A stretch of 64,000 nt of DNA from Cyclobacterium roseum. Its GTDB lineage: Bacteria; Bacteroidota; Bacteroidia; Cytophagales; Cyclobacteriaceae. The position numbers and the translations under genes were made by a program. Below are positions 16,578 to 25,653 of the stretch, piece by piece. The notes below the pieces were generated by a model that was not told where the DNA came from, searched no databases, and saw nothing but the letters and a program-made list of their open reading frames with translations. Where the stretch lies: NCBI RefSeq assembly GCF_010119225.1, contig NZ_WNKF01000016.1, positions 1-64,000 on the forward strand. Reading direction: 5' to 3'. Numbering within the stretch: the stretch's first letter is position 1; every line of letters starts with the position of its first letter.

Positions 16578-18464
16578 CTAGTTGGATTTAGGCAAAACCA
16601 TCAGGTTGATTTTACTAGGGTAATTCTCCGAATGAAATACTTTATGTATGGCTTTCACAAAATCATCCTCCTCCGCTTCGAAAATGTTCTCCACGTATTT
16701 TTGTGGATTTCTGTCGATTAAAGGAAACCAGGTGCTTTGGATCTGAATTTGGATCTTGTGCCCTTTTTTAAAGGTATGGTAAATATCCTGCAATTGAAAA
16801 TCCACATCTGTAATCTGATCCGGAATGAATGGCCGGGGCGATTCAAAACTTTCTCTGTATCGGCCTCGTATCACTTCTGACCTCACCATCAGGTGGTAAT
16901 TACCCATGTCCACACCATCCAATACGTATTCGTGGTTGGGGTAGTCCCCGGGGAAAACATCTACCACTTTCACTATCCAGTCGGCGTCGGTTTGAGAGGT
17001 GGCCACTTTTAATTGGGCCATGATTTCACCGGCCACTGTTAGATCGTCTTCCAGCACAGAGGATTCAAATGTTAGTACATCCGGGCGCCTGGCAGCAAAT
17101 CGCTGGTCATCGGCCATGTATTTTCTGGGAGTGAAATTGAGTTTGATGTCCTGGCTGTAAGGAACCGGGTTTTCGGGATCGGATTCAAATTTGGAAAACC
17201 GGTTGCCACTGGGTTCCTCCCTAGACAAGCCCCCGTTTTCCTGTAAGTAAAAACTCGTCCATTCGCTTTCTTTTGGAGGCCAATTTTCAAATTTATCCCA
17301 TTGGTTCTTACCGGTATCAAATAGGTAGGCTTCGGGTAATCCGGTATTCCCATTTCCTTCTCCTTTGAGGAAATGGTTGAAAAATGTAAACTCTACCTCT
17401 TTTTGGTACCAGGTAGAAATGGAATCACCAAAGTACATGTTGGAAACGGTTTGAACGCCTCTTTCTCTGGACCAATCTCCATGGGACCAGGGTCCCATTA
17501 CCAAGGTATTGTAGGTATCTGGGTTGTTTTTTTCGATGGTTTTATAAATGGTAAGGGGCCCGTAGAGATCTTCTGCGTCAAACCAGCCTCCGACTACCAT
17601 CACGGCAGGAGAAACATCGGTTAAATGCGGAATGATACTCCGCTCTTGCCAAAACTCATTGTAATTCGGGTTGGATTTCAGTTGTTGCCAGAAAAAATTA
17701 TCCTCCCCGTAGTAGGCATCGGCGTTTTTCAGTGGTCCCATATCCATAAAAAACTGGTAGCCGTCATTCGTTCCGGGGTTCACCATTTCGTACCAGGCCT
17801 CGTCTGTCGGGCCGTCTTTTTGGTACCCGAATACAGTGGTAGCCAACCAGTAGCTCAGAAAGTAGGCTCCATTGTGATGGAAGTCGTCAAAATAGAAATC
17901 GCCGATGGGAGCCTGAGGTGAAACCGCTAGCAGATTAGGATGGGCGTAGGGAAGGGCGGCGGCACTATAAAACCCCGGGTAACTGATGCCCCATTGACCG
18001 ACTTTACCATTGTGATTTTCCAAATTTTCCAGAAGCCACTCAATGGTATCATAGGTATCCGTGCTCTCGTCGATTTCGTTAGGATCTCCAGTTCGGATAC
18101 CGACGGTTGGCCGCATGTTGTCGTACAATCCCTCCGACATCCACCTTCCCCGGACATCCTGATAAACAAAAATATACCCGTCTTTCATCAAAAAAGGAGA
18201 GGGACCGAGGGCATTTCGCATGTTCCCTTCCCCGTAAGGTCCCGCATTGTAGGGAGTACGTTGCATCAGAATGGGATAATCCACCGATTGATCTTTTGGA
18301 TGGTAGACAACGGTGTGAAGCGTTACACCGTCACGCATGGGGATGTCGTATTCCGTTTTGACATAATTTTCCTTAACGTAATTTTCGTTTTGTGCTTGCA
18401 CTAATGAAAACGTTGAAAGGATCCAGAATCCCAGCAGGTAGCGAATTATTTTTTTAGGTTGCAT
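16578..18464 (-). CDS. Secreted CocE/NonD-family serine hydrolase
   Basis: The 628-residue protein has a signal peptide (1-25, VQAQ) followed by an alpha/beta-hydrolase of the X-Pro dipeptidyl-peptidase S15/CocE type. The nucleophile Ser161 lies in GISYPG. The acid and base are expected in GGWFDAEDLYG and GPWSHGDW. A C-terminal jelly-roll domain covers about 400-620. Family members cleave esters, amides or N-acyl bonds, including glutaryl-7-ACA and alpha-amino-acid esters. A 15-base tandem duplication just after the signal peptide encodes ENYVK twice. Substrate unknown. Monocistronic, diverging from kdsB. Confidence 0.88.
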   Translation of the reverse strand: MQPKKIIRYLLGFWILSTFSLVQAQNENYVKENYVKTEYDIPMRDGVTLHTVVYHPKDQSVDYPILMQRTPYNAGPYGEGNMRNALGPSPFLMKDGYIFVYQDVRGRWMSEGLYDNMRPTVGIRTGDPNEIDESTDTYDTIEWLLENLENHNGKVGQWGISYPGFYSAAALPYAHPNLLAVSPQAPIGDFYFDDFHHNGAYFLSYWLATTVFGYQKDGPTDEAWYEMVNPGTNDGYQFFMDMGPLKNADAYYGEDNFFWQQLKSNPNYNEFWQERSIIPHLTDVSPAVMVVGGWFDAEDLYGPLTIYKTIEKNNPDTYNTLVMGPWSHGDWSRERGVQTVSNMYFGDSISTWYQKEVEFTFFNHFLKGEGNGNTGLPEAYLFDTGKNQWDKFENWPPKESEWTSFYLQENGGLSREEPSGNRFSKFESDPENPVPYSQDIKLNFTPRKYMADDQRFAARRPDVLTFESSVLEDDLTVAGEIMAQLKVATSQTDADWIVKVVDVFPGDYPNHEYVLDGVDMGNYHLMVRSEVIRGRYRESFESPRPFIPDQITDVDFQLQDIYHTFKKGHKIQIQIQSTWFPLIDRNPQKYVENIFEAEEDDFVKAIHKVFHSENYPSKINLMVLPKSN

Positions 18465-18540
18465 CTTTACTTCTTTGGTTGCGCTTATGTAAACTTTTTA
18501 TAATTTGAAAGGTTAAAACTTCATTTGGGTAAAAAATGAG

Positions 18541-18561
18541 TAGTTTTGTTTTTTAGTTTTG
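18541..18561 (+). promoter_or_regulatory. Tandem -7 boxes before kdsB
   Basis: TAGTTTTG occurs twice, at 18541-18548 and 18554-18561, both matching TAnnTTTG, 80-100 bases before the kdsB start. The pair suggests two start sites or one strong and one cryptic box. Confidence 0.35.
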
Positions 18562-18639
18562 TCCCTTTCCCCGAGTCATTGGTTACCGGAGAGTAGAACA
18601 GTGTTCGGACGAATAAAGTTAAAACAGTAATTTGAATAA

Positions 18640-19374
18640 ATGAAAACAGTAGCATTAATTCCCGCAAGATTTGGCGCTACCCGCTTTCCAGCGAAGTTGC
18701 TGGCCGATCTAAGGGGAAAGCCTCTGATTGCCCGAACCTACCTCAGTACCCTGAATACCGGAGTATTTGATGAAGTAATGGTGGTTACCGATCACCAGGA
18801 TATAGCTGCTGCCATTCAGCAGGAGGGAGGAAAGGTATTTATTAGTAAAAAGGAACACGAAAGCGGATCAGACCGAATCGCGGAAGCAGCCGCCTCCCTG
18901 GATGCCGAAATAATCGTGAATGTTCAGGGGGACGAACCTTTTCAGGATGAAAAATCCCTTTCGGATTTAGTAGCGGTATTTGAGGACGATCAAGTACAGG
19001 TAGCTTCTTTAATGACGCCTATCTCCGGGGATGCCTTGATTCAAAACCCGAATATTGTAAAAGTGGTCACCGATTCTGATAATTTTTCTCTTTACTTCAG
19101 CCGGTCGCCCATACCCTTTCAACGAAACGATAACAGCCAACCGAATTATTTCAGGCACATAGGTATTTATGCCTACAAAAAGTCATTGCTGATGAAATTC
19201 ACCGGTTGGGAGAAGTCAGCACTTGAGAAGGCCGAAATGCTGGAGCAATTGCGACTGCTGGAAAACGGTTATCAGGTGAAGATGGTCGAAACCAGCCACC
19301 AGGCGGTGGCCATCGATGTACCGGAAGATCTGGAAAGAGCCCTTCGGTATTACGATGCTATCAACCCACGGTAA
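18640..19374 (+). CDS. kdsB: CMP-KDO synthetase
   Basis: The 244-residue cytoplasmic enzyme activates 3-deoxy-manno-octulosonate with CTP for lipid A core synthesis. The nucleotide-binding loop IPARFGATRFPAKLL is at residues 6-20. The VNVQGDEPF stretch, SLMTPI and YFSRSPIPF are diagnostic for KdsB, and the C-terminal EKAEMLEQLR stretch also fits. Length is normal. It confirms an LPS-bearing Gram-negative host. Other kds genes are not in the window. It converges with rsmE. Confidence 0.95.
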   Translation: MKTVALIPARFGATRFPAKLLADLRGKPLIARTYLSTLNTGVFDEVMVVTDHQDIAAAIQQEGGKVFISKKEHESGSDRIAEAAASLDAEIIVNVQGDEPFQDEKSLSDLVAVFEDDQVQVASLMTPISGDALIQNPNIVKVVTDSDNFSLYFSRSPIPFQRNDNSQPNYFRHIGIYAYKKSLLMKFTGWEKSALEKAEMLEQLRLLENGYQVKMVETSHQAVAIDVPEDLERALRYYDAINPR

Positions 19375-19437
19375 AACCGTATCCGCCCCATCCCTTTGCC
19401 AATGGTTTGAATAGAAAATTTTGACTCAGTTTCCCCT

Positions 19438-20151
19438 TTATTTTTCAGGTAGGTTAACCAGGTTCAACGAATGAACCGCGGCGAGGCCAGCTGTTTCGGT
19501 TCTGAGGCGGTGTTTTCCCAGGGAGCAGGGGTGGAAGCCTTTTTCCAACGCCAGGCTGATCTCACCCGGACTGAAATCTCCTTCCGGTCCGATTAAGACC
19601 AGGTAGGATCGGTTAGGCGTTGCCAATTGCATCAAGTGTTGGGTATTGTCTTTATCCAGATAAGCAATGTACCGATCGTAGGTAGCAAACGTTTTGTCCG
19701 CAACAAAATCTTCAAAGGGAGTGATTTCATTCATTTGCGGCAGCCAGGCTTTAAAACTTTGTTTGCAGGCTGCAATGAGTTTTTTTGTAAGTCGATCCAG
19801 GTTTACCTGACTTCGTTCGATATGGGTGGTCTTCAGAAAAGTGATTTCGTTAAATCCGATTTCAGTAATTTTTTCCACCATCCACTCCATGCGATCCGTG
19901 TTTTTAGTAGGGGCCACAGCAAGATGAATGTGAAACGTTTCCTGAGGATTAAACTCCTGCTCGATTATTTTTAACTTACATTTTTTCGGATGGTTTTCCG
20001 CAATCATGCAGGTAAAAAACGATCCCTTTCCATTGGTGAAAAGTACGGTGTCACCTATATTTTTTCGTAAAACCTTGACCAGGTGGTGGGATTCTTTATC
20101 ACTCAGTGTAAACGCCTCCCCGTTGATTTGTTCTTCAAAAAAAAGTTGCAT
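19438..20151 (-). CDS. rsmE: 16S rRNA (uracil-1498-N3)-methyltransferase
   Basis: The 237-residue protein is a SPOUT-class methyltransferase. It has an N-terminal PUA-like RNA-binding domain (residues 1-70) and a knotted AdoMet-binding C-terminal domain. The signature LVLIGPEGDFSPGEI and the terminal LGKHRLRTETAGLAAV form the trefoil-knot cofactor site. It methylates U1498 of 16S rRNA at N3. Length is normal for the family. Monocistronic; it diverges from the GAF gene. Confidence 0.95.
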   Translation of the reverse strand: MQLFFEEQINGEAFTLSDKESHHLVKVLRKNIGDTVLFTNGKGSFFTCMIAENHPKKCKLKIIEQEFNPQETFHIHLAVAPTKNTDRMEWMVEKITEIGFNEITFLKTTHIERSQVNLDRLTKKLIAACKQSFKAWLPQMNEITPFEDFVADKTFATYDRYIAYLDKDNTQHLMQLATPNRSYLVLIGPEGDFSPGEISLALEKGFHPCSLGKHRLRTETAGLAAVHSLNLVNLPEK

Positions 20152-20252
20152 CCTTAATTTATTGTTTGGTCGAATTTATAAAAATTCATTCAGAATGAAG
20201 GGAGAAAATACGTAATATTGCATGCATATTCAATAATAAACCTCCTGAAACC

Positions 20253-20723
20253 ATGACATCTGAAGACTTGATCGAATCCATAAAGTCAACCAAAAATCCG
20301 GATTGGCAGCAATGGCTGGAACAAACGCTACAGCTATTTGACTGCGTGACGGGTACCTTGCACGTGTTGAATCCTACCACCACTATTTTGGAGTTAAAGG
20401 CAAAGCAGGGAATCCCCGATTTTTTATTACCCAAAATGACCCAAATCCCGGTGGGAAAAGGAATGGCAGGGATCGCTGCTGAACGAAAGGAGGCCGTACA
20501 AGTTTGCAACCTTCAGACGGATGCCTCCGGGGTGGTCCGCCCTGGAGCAAAAGATACCAAGGTGGAGGGCGCTATCACGGCTCCCATGCTTTTAGACGGC
20601 AAACTTTATGGAACCTTGGGAATAGCCAAAAAGGAGCCTTATGAATTCACCGAAAGTGAAACCGATACGCTGATGGCCATTGCCGCTTCCATGGCAGCAT
20701 TGGTAAAGGATTCCGAGCGCTAG
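20253..20723 (+). CDS. Stand-alone GAF-domain protein
   Basis: The 156-residue protein is essentially one GAF domain. It has a helical N-terminal cap, CVTGTLHVLNPTTTILELKAKQG, the GKGMAGIAAERKEAVQVCNL middle, and the C-terminal GTLGIAKKEPYEFTESETD helix. No kinase, cyclase or DNA-binding domain is fused to it. It is soluble and could sense a small ligand or redox state. The cysteine pattern does not match the free methionine-(R)-sulfoxide reductase branch. Its TAG stop shares four bases with the stop of the convergent acyltransferase gene. Confidence 0.8.
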   Translation: MTSEDLIESIKSTKNPDWQQWLEQTLQLFDCVTGTLHVLNPTTTILELKAKQGIPDFLLPKMTQIPVGKGMAGIAAERKEAVQVCNLQTDASGVVRPGAKDTKVEGAITAPMLLDGKLYGTLGIAKKEPYEFTESETDTLMAIAASMAALVKDSER

Positions 20724-21886
20724 ACCTTTACGAATATTTTCAGTCGGTAGAGCAGGTACAGAAACACCCAAACCAACAGGAATGCCCCAAATGCCTGGAA
20801 TACGGGGTACCAATCCTCAGGCAAAGGAGCGTACAGTCCTGAAAATAATTTTTTGCTTGTATACCCAAAATCGATGAAACTGTAAGCGAAGTAGATGGTT
20901 AGGGAATTCAGTCCGATAACCTGAAAGAAGAACGCCCACTTTCGGATATGCCATACATCGATAATCCAATAGAACATCAGTAAAAACAAAAAGGCCATTC
21001 CTGTAGTCAGCAGGATAAAGGAGCTGGTCCAGAGGTGCTTATTGATGGGAAAATGCAAACTCCAAAGTAAACCAAGGGCAATTCCCGCTACTCCTGCGAT
21101 AGCCAAATACTGGCCCTTTCGCTTATCCAGCCAGGCTTTACCTAGTATTTCACCGGCAAGAGTCCCAAATAGGGTCAAACACAGGGAGGGTATTTGGGTC
21201 AATATACCCAATTCGTCATAAGTGCCCTGCAGCAATCGGCCGGGTAGGAAGGTTCTGTCAAACCACCCAACCAGGTTTCCTTCAAAGCTCAGGTCACCTG
21301 CTCCGTATCCCGGCACAGGAATTAAATACAAGGCCGCGTAGTAAAGCAACAAGATAGCCAACCCGGAAGCCAATCGTTTGTAAAAATCCATATTCAGATA
21401 AAACAGCGTAGCGACAAAGGTCGCCAGGCCAATCCTTCCCAGCACACTTCCCAACCTGATCTGGGAAGGTTCGAAAAAGGGGATGGGGGAATTTTTATAT
21501 ACGATGCCTAAAAGTATCAGGATAAGCATACGGATAAAGGTTTTTCGATACAAGGTGGAATTGGGCAAGCCCATAGCCTTTCCCTTATTCAAAGAAAAGG
21601 TGAGGGAAACCCCGGCGATAAATAGAAATAAAGGGAAAATGAAATCGTAAAAGGTAAAGCCATTCCATGCAGGATGTGTTAGTTGGTTGGCCATCCAATC
21701 GATGGCTCCGATTCCAGTCTTGCCTTCAAGCAAGAAGAGAAAAGTACCCCCTCCTGCAATCAATAACATGTCAAATCCCCTCAGGGCATCTATGGAAAGT
21801 AAACGTTTGGATGAAGAAGGAGCGGCAGATACTGGCGATCCTAGTTCAGGATCTTTTCGTTGTTCACTGGAAGTAGTAGTACTCAT
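20720..21886 (-). CDS. nagX: NagX-like membrane acyltransferase (DUF5009/DUF1624)
   Basis: The 388-residue integral membrane protein has about ten transmembrane segments. It begins with the signature LLSIDALRGFDMLLIAGGG, followed by the conserved FTFYDFIFPLFLFIAGVS containing the likely acceptor-site residues. This is the heparan-alpha-glucosaminide N-acetyltransferase-like family, called NagX in bacteria. It is thought to acetylate amino sugars or transport them across the inner membrane. It diverges from the GH109-nagB-transporter genes, so it belongs to the same amino-sugar locus. The symbol is given for similarity; activity is not proven. Confidence 0.75.
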   Translation of the reverse strand: MSTTTSSEQRKDPELGSPVSAAPSSSKRLLSIDALRGFDMLLIAGGGTFLFLLEGKTGIGAIDWMANQLTHPAWNGFTFYDFIFPLFLFIAGVSLTFSLNKGKAMGLPNSTLYRKTFIRMLILILLGIVYKNSPIPFFEPSQIRLGSVLGRIGLATFVATLFYLNMDFYKRLASGLAILLLYYAALYLIPVPGYGAGDLSFEGNLVGWFDRTFLPGRLLQGTYDELGILTQIPSLCLTLFGTLAGEILGKAWLDKRKGQYLAIAGVAGIALGLLWSLHFPINKHLWTSSFILLTTGMAFLFLLMFYWIIDVWHIRKWAFFFQVIGLNSLTIYFAYSFIDFGYTSKKLFSGLYAPLPEDWYPVFQAFGAFLLVWVFLYLLYRLKIFVKV

Positions 21887-22057
21887 GATTACTTTATTAG
21901 GTGATTTGGGGTTTTATATCCGAAAATCCCTTGATTTGACGGATTCCTACCAATTTATTTTATTTATTTGGAATTTAAAAGTATTTTTAATTTCTCCATC
22001 TTTAAAAAACCACAGGACAGATGGAAATATTTTCGAAATCAACGACAAGATACAGGT

Positions 22058-23461
22058 ATGAAAAAGAATCGAAGAGATTTCATTAAAATAGGAAGTTTAG
22101 CAGGTCTTTCTGCCCTATCCGGCTGGCCTACAGAATCAAACGGATCTCCTAACCCCGGCAATATCCCGGTCAGGCCGGCAGGATTTAATATGAGCGGTTA
22201 TGCCGCACCCGCCCTGGACAAAGTGAGGATAGGGTTTGTTGGACTGGGAAACAGGGGCCCGGGAGCCGTCGTCAGAATGAGTAAAATAGAGGGGGTGGAG
22301 ATAGCAGCGTTATGTGATCTAAGGCCGGAGCGAATCAGCCACGTGAAAGAACGCATCAAAGAAACTCCACACGACCCTGCTGTCTATACGGGTTCAGAAG
22401 ATGCCTGGAAGGAAATGTGTGAGCGAGAGGATCTGGATCTGATATACATTGCAACCCCCTGGTACCTACACACCCCAATGGCTGTCTATGCCATGGAGCA
22501 GGGCAAGCATGCTGCCACCGAGGTGCCTGCGGCGATCACACTGGATGAATGCTGGCAATTGGTGGAAGTCTCCGAAAAGACCCGGAAACATTGCATGATG
22601 CTGGAAAATACCTGCTACGATTTTTTCGAATTGCTGACATTGAACCTGGCAAGGCAGGGGTATTTTGGGGAAATTATCCATGGAGAAGGGGCTTATATTC
22701 ACGATATTCTGGAGGGCAACTTTTCTAAAACGAAGTATTACGACATGTGGCGCCTTAAGCAAAACATGCGCAATGGAAGCCTTTACCCAACGCATGGATT
22801 AGGTCCTGTGGCGCAGGTGATGAATATCAATCGGGGTGATCGGATGGATTATCTTGTTTCGGTGTCCAGTCGGGATTTTATGATGGGAAAGAAAGCGAAG
22901 GCTCTGGCTGCCGAGGATGCCTTTTACCAGCCGTTTGCGGGTAAAAATTTTCGCGGCAATATGAATACCACCACCATCAAGACCGAGCAGGGAAGAACCA
23001 TCCTGCTACAGCACGATGTCACTTCTCCCAGACCCTACTCCAGGTTGCATACCATCAGTGGCACGGAAGCCTATGCCCAGAAATATCCGCTGCCGGGCAA
23101 AATTTCCGAAGGACACGAAGGCTGGTTATCCGAAGAGGATATGCAGACCCTGGAAGAAAATCACCAACCCCCCATCGTCAAAAAAATCGGGGAATTGGCC
23201 AAGCAAATTGGCGGCCATGGTGGTATGGATTTTTTGATGGATTGGCGAATGATTGATTGCCTCAGAAATGGGATTCCATTGGATATGGACGTGTACGATG
23301 CCGCAGCATGGAGTTCCATAGGACCATTAAGCGAATGGTCGGTAGCCAATAGGAGTGGAGCGATCGATGTGCCCGACTTTACCCGTGGTGCCTGGAAAAA
23401 TAATGCTCCGGTAGATGTGGAATTGAGTAAGGGAGGAACCACCAAAATTCTAACTGCCTAG
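22058..23461 (+). CDS. GH109-type exported glycosidase (Gfo/Idh fold)
   Basis: The start was set at the ATG at 22058 because it opens a twin-arginine signal (KKNRRDFIKIGSLAG); the longer frame adds 30 unlikely residues. The 467-residue protein has an NAD-binding motif GLGNRG at 62-67. Throughout it shows strings I associate with GH109: IATPWYLHTPMAVYAME, the EVPA motif at 155-158, RKHCMMLENTCYDFFELL, and GGHGGMDFLMDWR near the end. GH109 enzymes use tightly bound NAD to cleave alpha-N-acetylgalactosaminides by an oxidation-elimination route. It leads an operon with nagB and a sugar transporter, consistent with amino-sugar release in the periplasm. Confidence 0.85.
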   Translation: MKKNRRDFIKIGSLAGLSALSGWPTESNGSPNPGNIPVRPAGFNMSGYAAPALDKVRIGFVGLGNRGPGAVVRMSKIEGVEIAALCDLRPERISHVKERIKETPHDPAVYTGSEDAWKEMCEREDLDLIYIATPWYLHTPMAVYAMEQGKHAATEVPAAITLDECWQLVEVSEKTRKHCMMLENTCYDFFELLTLNLARQGYFGEIIHGEGAYIHDILEGNFSKTKYYDMWRLKQNMRNGSLYPTHGLGPVAQVMNINRGDRMDYLVSVSSRDFMMGKKAKALAAEDAFYQPFAGKNFRGNMNTTTIKTEQGRTILLQHDVTSPRPYSRLHTISGTEAYAQKYPLPGKISEGHEGWLSEEDMQTLEENHQPPIVKKIGELAKQIGGHGGMDFLMDWRMIDCLRNGIPLDMDVYDAAAWSSIGPLSEWSVANRSGAIDVPDFTRGAWKNNAPVDVELSKGGTTKILTA

Positions 23462-23562
23462 AAGGGGTATTCACAAAGAAAAAGGACCAGGTATTTAATT
23501 CTATTTGGAAATTCATCGAATTTCTCTCACATTCAGGCTAAACCCTAAAAAAAAATTGTTGA

Positions 23563-24318
23563 ATGAAAATCTATAAACGTAAAACCCCGGCGGATCTTGG
23601 AAAAGCTGCCGGTGAGGAAGCGGCCCTTGCCATCCAAGCTGCCATTAAGAATCAAGGTGAAGCAAACATTATTCTGGCCACCGGAACCAGCCAGTTTGAG
23701 ACGATCAAGGGCCTGTTGGCGCATCAGGAGATCGATTGGAAGAAAGTAAGGATGTTTCACCTGGACGAATACCTGGGCTTGGACATCTCACACCCGGCTA
23801 GCTTCAGAAAATACCTGAAAGAACGATTCGTCGATAAAGTAGCGCCCTTGAAAGCCTTTCATTTCATAGACGGGGAAAGGGATCCGGAGAAGGAAACGGA
23901 GCGATTAGGCGACTTGATCCGGGAAAATCCGATTGATGTGGCCTTGGTAGGGATTGGTGAAAATGGCCACCTTGCCTTTAACGATCCGCCTGCCGACTTT
24001 GATACCGAGGAGCCGTATCTGGTGGTGGATCTGGACGAGGCTTGCAGGAAGCAGCAGTTTAATGAAGGCTGGTTTCCGGACCTGAATGCCGTTCCCACCC
24101 GGGCGATCAGCATGTCCATACGGCAGATCATGAAGTCTAAAAAAATTATTTGTTCTGTACCGGATGCCCGGAAAGCAGCAGCAGTGAAGTCCTGCCTGGA
24201 GAATGAGCCCAGTCCGGAATTCCCTGCCAGCATTCTACAGGAGCATGCGGATTGTTCCCTGTACCTGGATGAGGCTTCTGCCTCCCTTCTGGATTCATCC
24301 ACTGCTGTAAACGAATAG
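23563..24318 (+). CDS. nagB: Glucosamine-6-phosphate deaminase (NagB-like)
   Basis: The 251-residue cytoplasmic protein shows the isomerase/deaminase motifs HLDEYLG (66-72, with the general base Asp68) and [13 protein letters not shown] (130-142, with the catalytic His136). It converts glucosamine-6-phosphate to fructose-6-phosphate and ammonia. It is shorter than typical NagB (about 265 residues), so galactosamine-6-phosphate could also be the substrate, which would suit the upstream GH109 gene. The gene lies 101 bases after GH109 and 12 bases before the transporter, in the same operon. Confidence 0.9.
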   Translation: MKIYKRKTPADLGKAAGEEAALAIQAAIKNQGEANIILATGTSQFETIKGLLAHQEIDWKKVRMFHLDEYLGLDISHPASFRKYLKERFVDKVAPLKAFHFIDGERDPEKETERLGDLIRENPIDVALVGIGENGHLAFNDPPADFDTEEPYLVVDLDEACRKQQFNEGWFPDLNAVPTRAISMSIRQIMKSKKIICSVPDARKAAAVKSCLENEPSPEFPASILQEHADCSLYLDEASASLLDSSTAVNE

Positions 24319-24330
24319 CCAAGCCCAACC

Positions 24331-25653
24331 ATGCCCAAAACCCAAACCGTAGAAATCGGAACGCTCAACCAACGGCAAACCTATCAGTCCATTGCCATCA
24401 TCGGGGGCTTGTTTTTCATCTTTGGATTCGTGTCCTGGGTGAATGCCATTTTGATACCGTATTTCAAAATAGCCTGTGAGCTGAATAATTTCCAGTCCTA
24501 TCTGGTAGCTTTTGCTTTCTACATCTCTTACTTTATTTTCTCGGTTCCATCCTCTTATTTGCTCAAAGCAGTAGGGTTTAAAAAGGGAATGATGGTCGGT
24601 TTTTGGGTCATGGCGTTGGGTGCCTTTGTGTTTTTGCCGGCAGCAATGGTCCGGACCTACGAGCTCTTTCTGTTGGGACTGTTTTTGATAGGTGCGGGTT
24701 TGGCGGTGTTGCAGACGGCCGCAAATCCTTACATCACGATTTTGGGACCAAAAGAGAGTGCTGCCCAACGGATAAGCATCATGGGAATCTTAAACAAAGG
24801 GGCTGGAATATTGGCCCCTTTGCTATTTGCAGCCGTCATTCTCCGGGTTTCAGACGATCAAATCATTTCGCAGTTGCCCCTTATGGAAGCTTCTGAAAGA
24901 GAAAGTTTTCTGGATGAACTGGTCCGCAGGGTCATGGTGCCCTATGCGATCGTAGGCACGGTGCTGGTGCTTTTGGGTATTTTGGTGAGAATTTCGCCGC
25001 TACCAGAGATCAATACCGAAGCAGAAAATGAAACGGTCTCTCAGGCGAATGCCAGCAAATCCTATATCCTTCAGTTTCCCCATTTGATATTGGGTGCTGT
25101 AGCCATTTTTTTACATGTAGGCACGCAGGTGATTGCGATCGATACCATTATGAGCTATGCCATTTCCATGGATATTTCCTTGCTGGATGCCAAAGTGTTT
25201 CCCTCCTATACCCTGGCAGCCATGATTGCAGGCTATATCTTTGGCATCATCGTTATTCCCAAATTCCTTTCACAGGTGACGGTACTTAAAGCTTTTACCA
25301 CCATGGGGCTGTTGTTTACCTTTTGTATCCTTTGGTGGGGAGGAGCGGTTTCATTTTTGGGAATGGAGGTAGACATTTCCATCTGGTTTGTGGTGTTGCT
25401 TGGACTGGCAAACTCCCTGGTTTGGGCGGGAATATGGCCCCTGGCGTTGGACGGATTAGGGAAATTCACCAAACTGGGTGCTTCCATTTTGATAATGGGA
25501 CTGTGTGGCAATGCGATCCTACCCATGGTTTATGGGTATTTTGCCGATACGGCCGGATTAAGGGAGGCTTATTGGGTGCTGGTTCCCTGCTATCTGTATC
25601 TCATGTTTTATGCTTTTAAAGGATACCGGATCAGAAAATGGAGCCGGAATTAG
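24331..25653 (+). CDS. MFS sugar transporter (FucP/NagP-like)
   Basis: The 440-residue protein has twelve hydrophobic segments in the FucP-like major facilitator layout: LFFIFGFVSWVNAILIPYFK in the first helix, the AANPYITILGPKESA loop, and a central cytoplasmic loop near residues 225-245. Such proteins import fucose, N-acetylglucosamine or related sugars with protons. Placement 12 bases after nagB points to an amino sugar such as GlcNAc or GalNAc. Its stop codon overlaps that of the convergent nucleotidyltransferase gene by four bases. Confidence 0.88.
   Translation: MPKTQTVEIGTLNQRQTYQSIAIIGGLFFIFGFVSWVNAILIPYFKIACELNNFQSYLVAFAFYISYFIFSVPSSYLLKAVGFKKGMMVGFWVMALGAFVFLPAAMVRTYELFLLGLFLIGAGLAVLQTAANPYITILGPKESAAQRISIMGILNKGAGILAPLLFAAVILRVSDDQIISQLPLMEASERESFLDELVRRVMVPYAIVGTVLVLLGILVRISPLPEINTEAENETVSQANASKSYILQFPHLILGAVAIFLHVGTQVIAIDTIMSYAISMDISLLDAKVFPSYTLAAMIAGYIFGIIVIPKFLSQVTVLKAFTTMGLLFTFCILWWGGAVSFLGMEVDISIWFVVLLGLANSLVWAGIWPLALDGLGKFTKLGASILIMGLCGNAILPMVYGYFADTAGLREAYWVLVPCYLYLMFYAFKGYRIRKWSRN

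Noticed and set aside
20253-20723. GAF protein considered as free methionine-(R)-sulfoxide reductase
   Set aside because: The set of conserved cysteines expected for that enzyme is not present.
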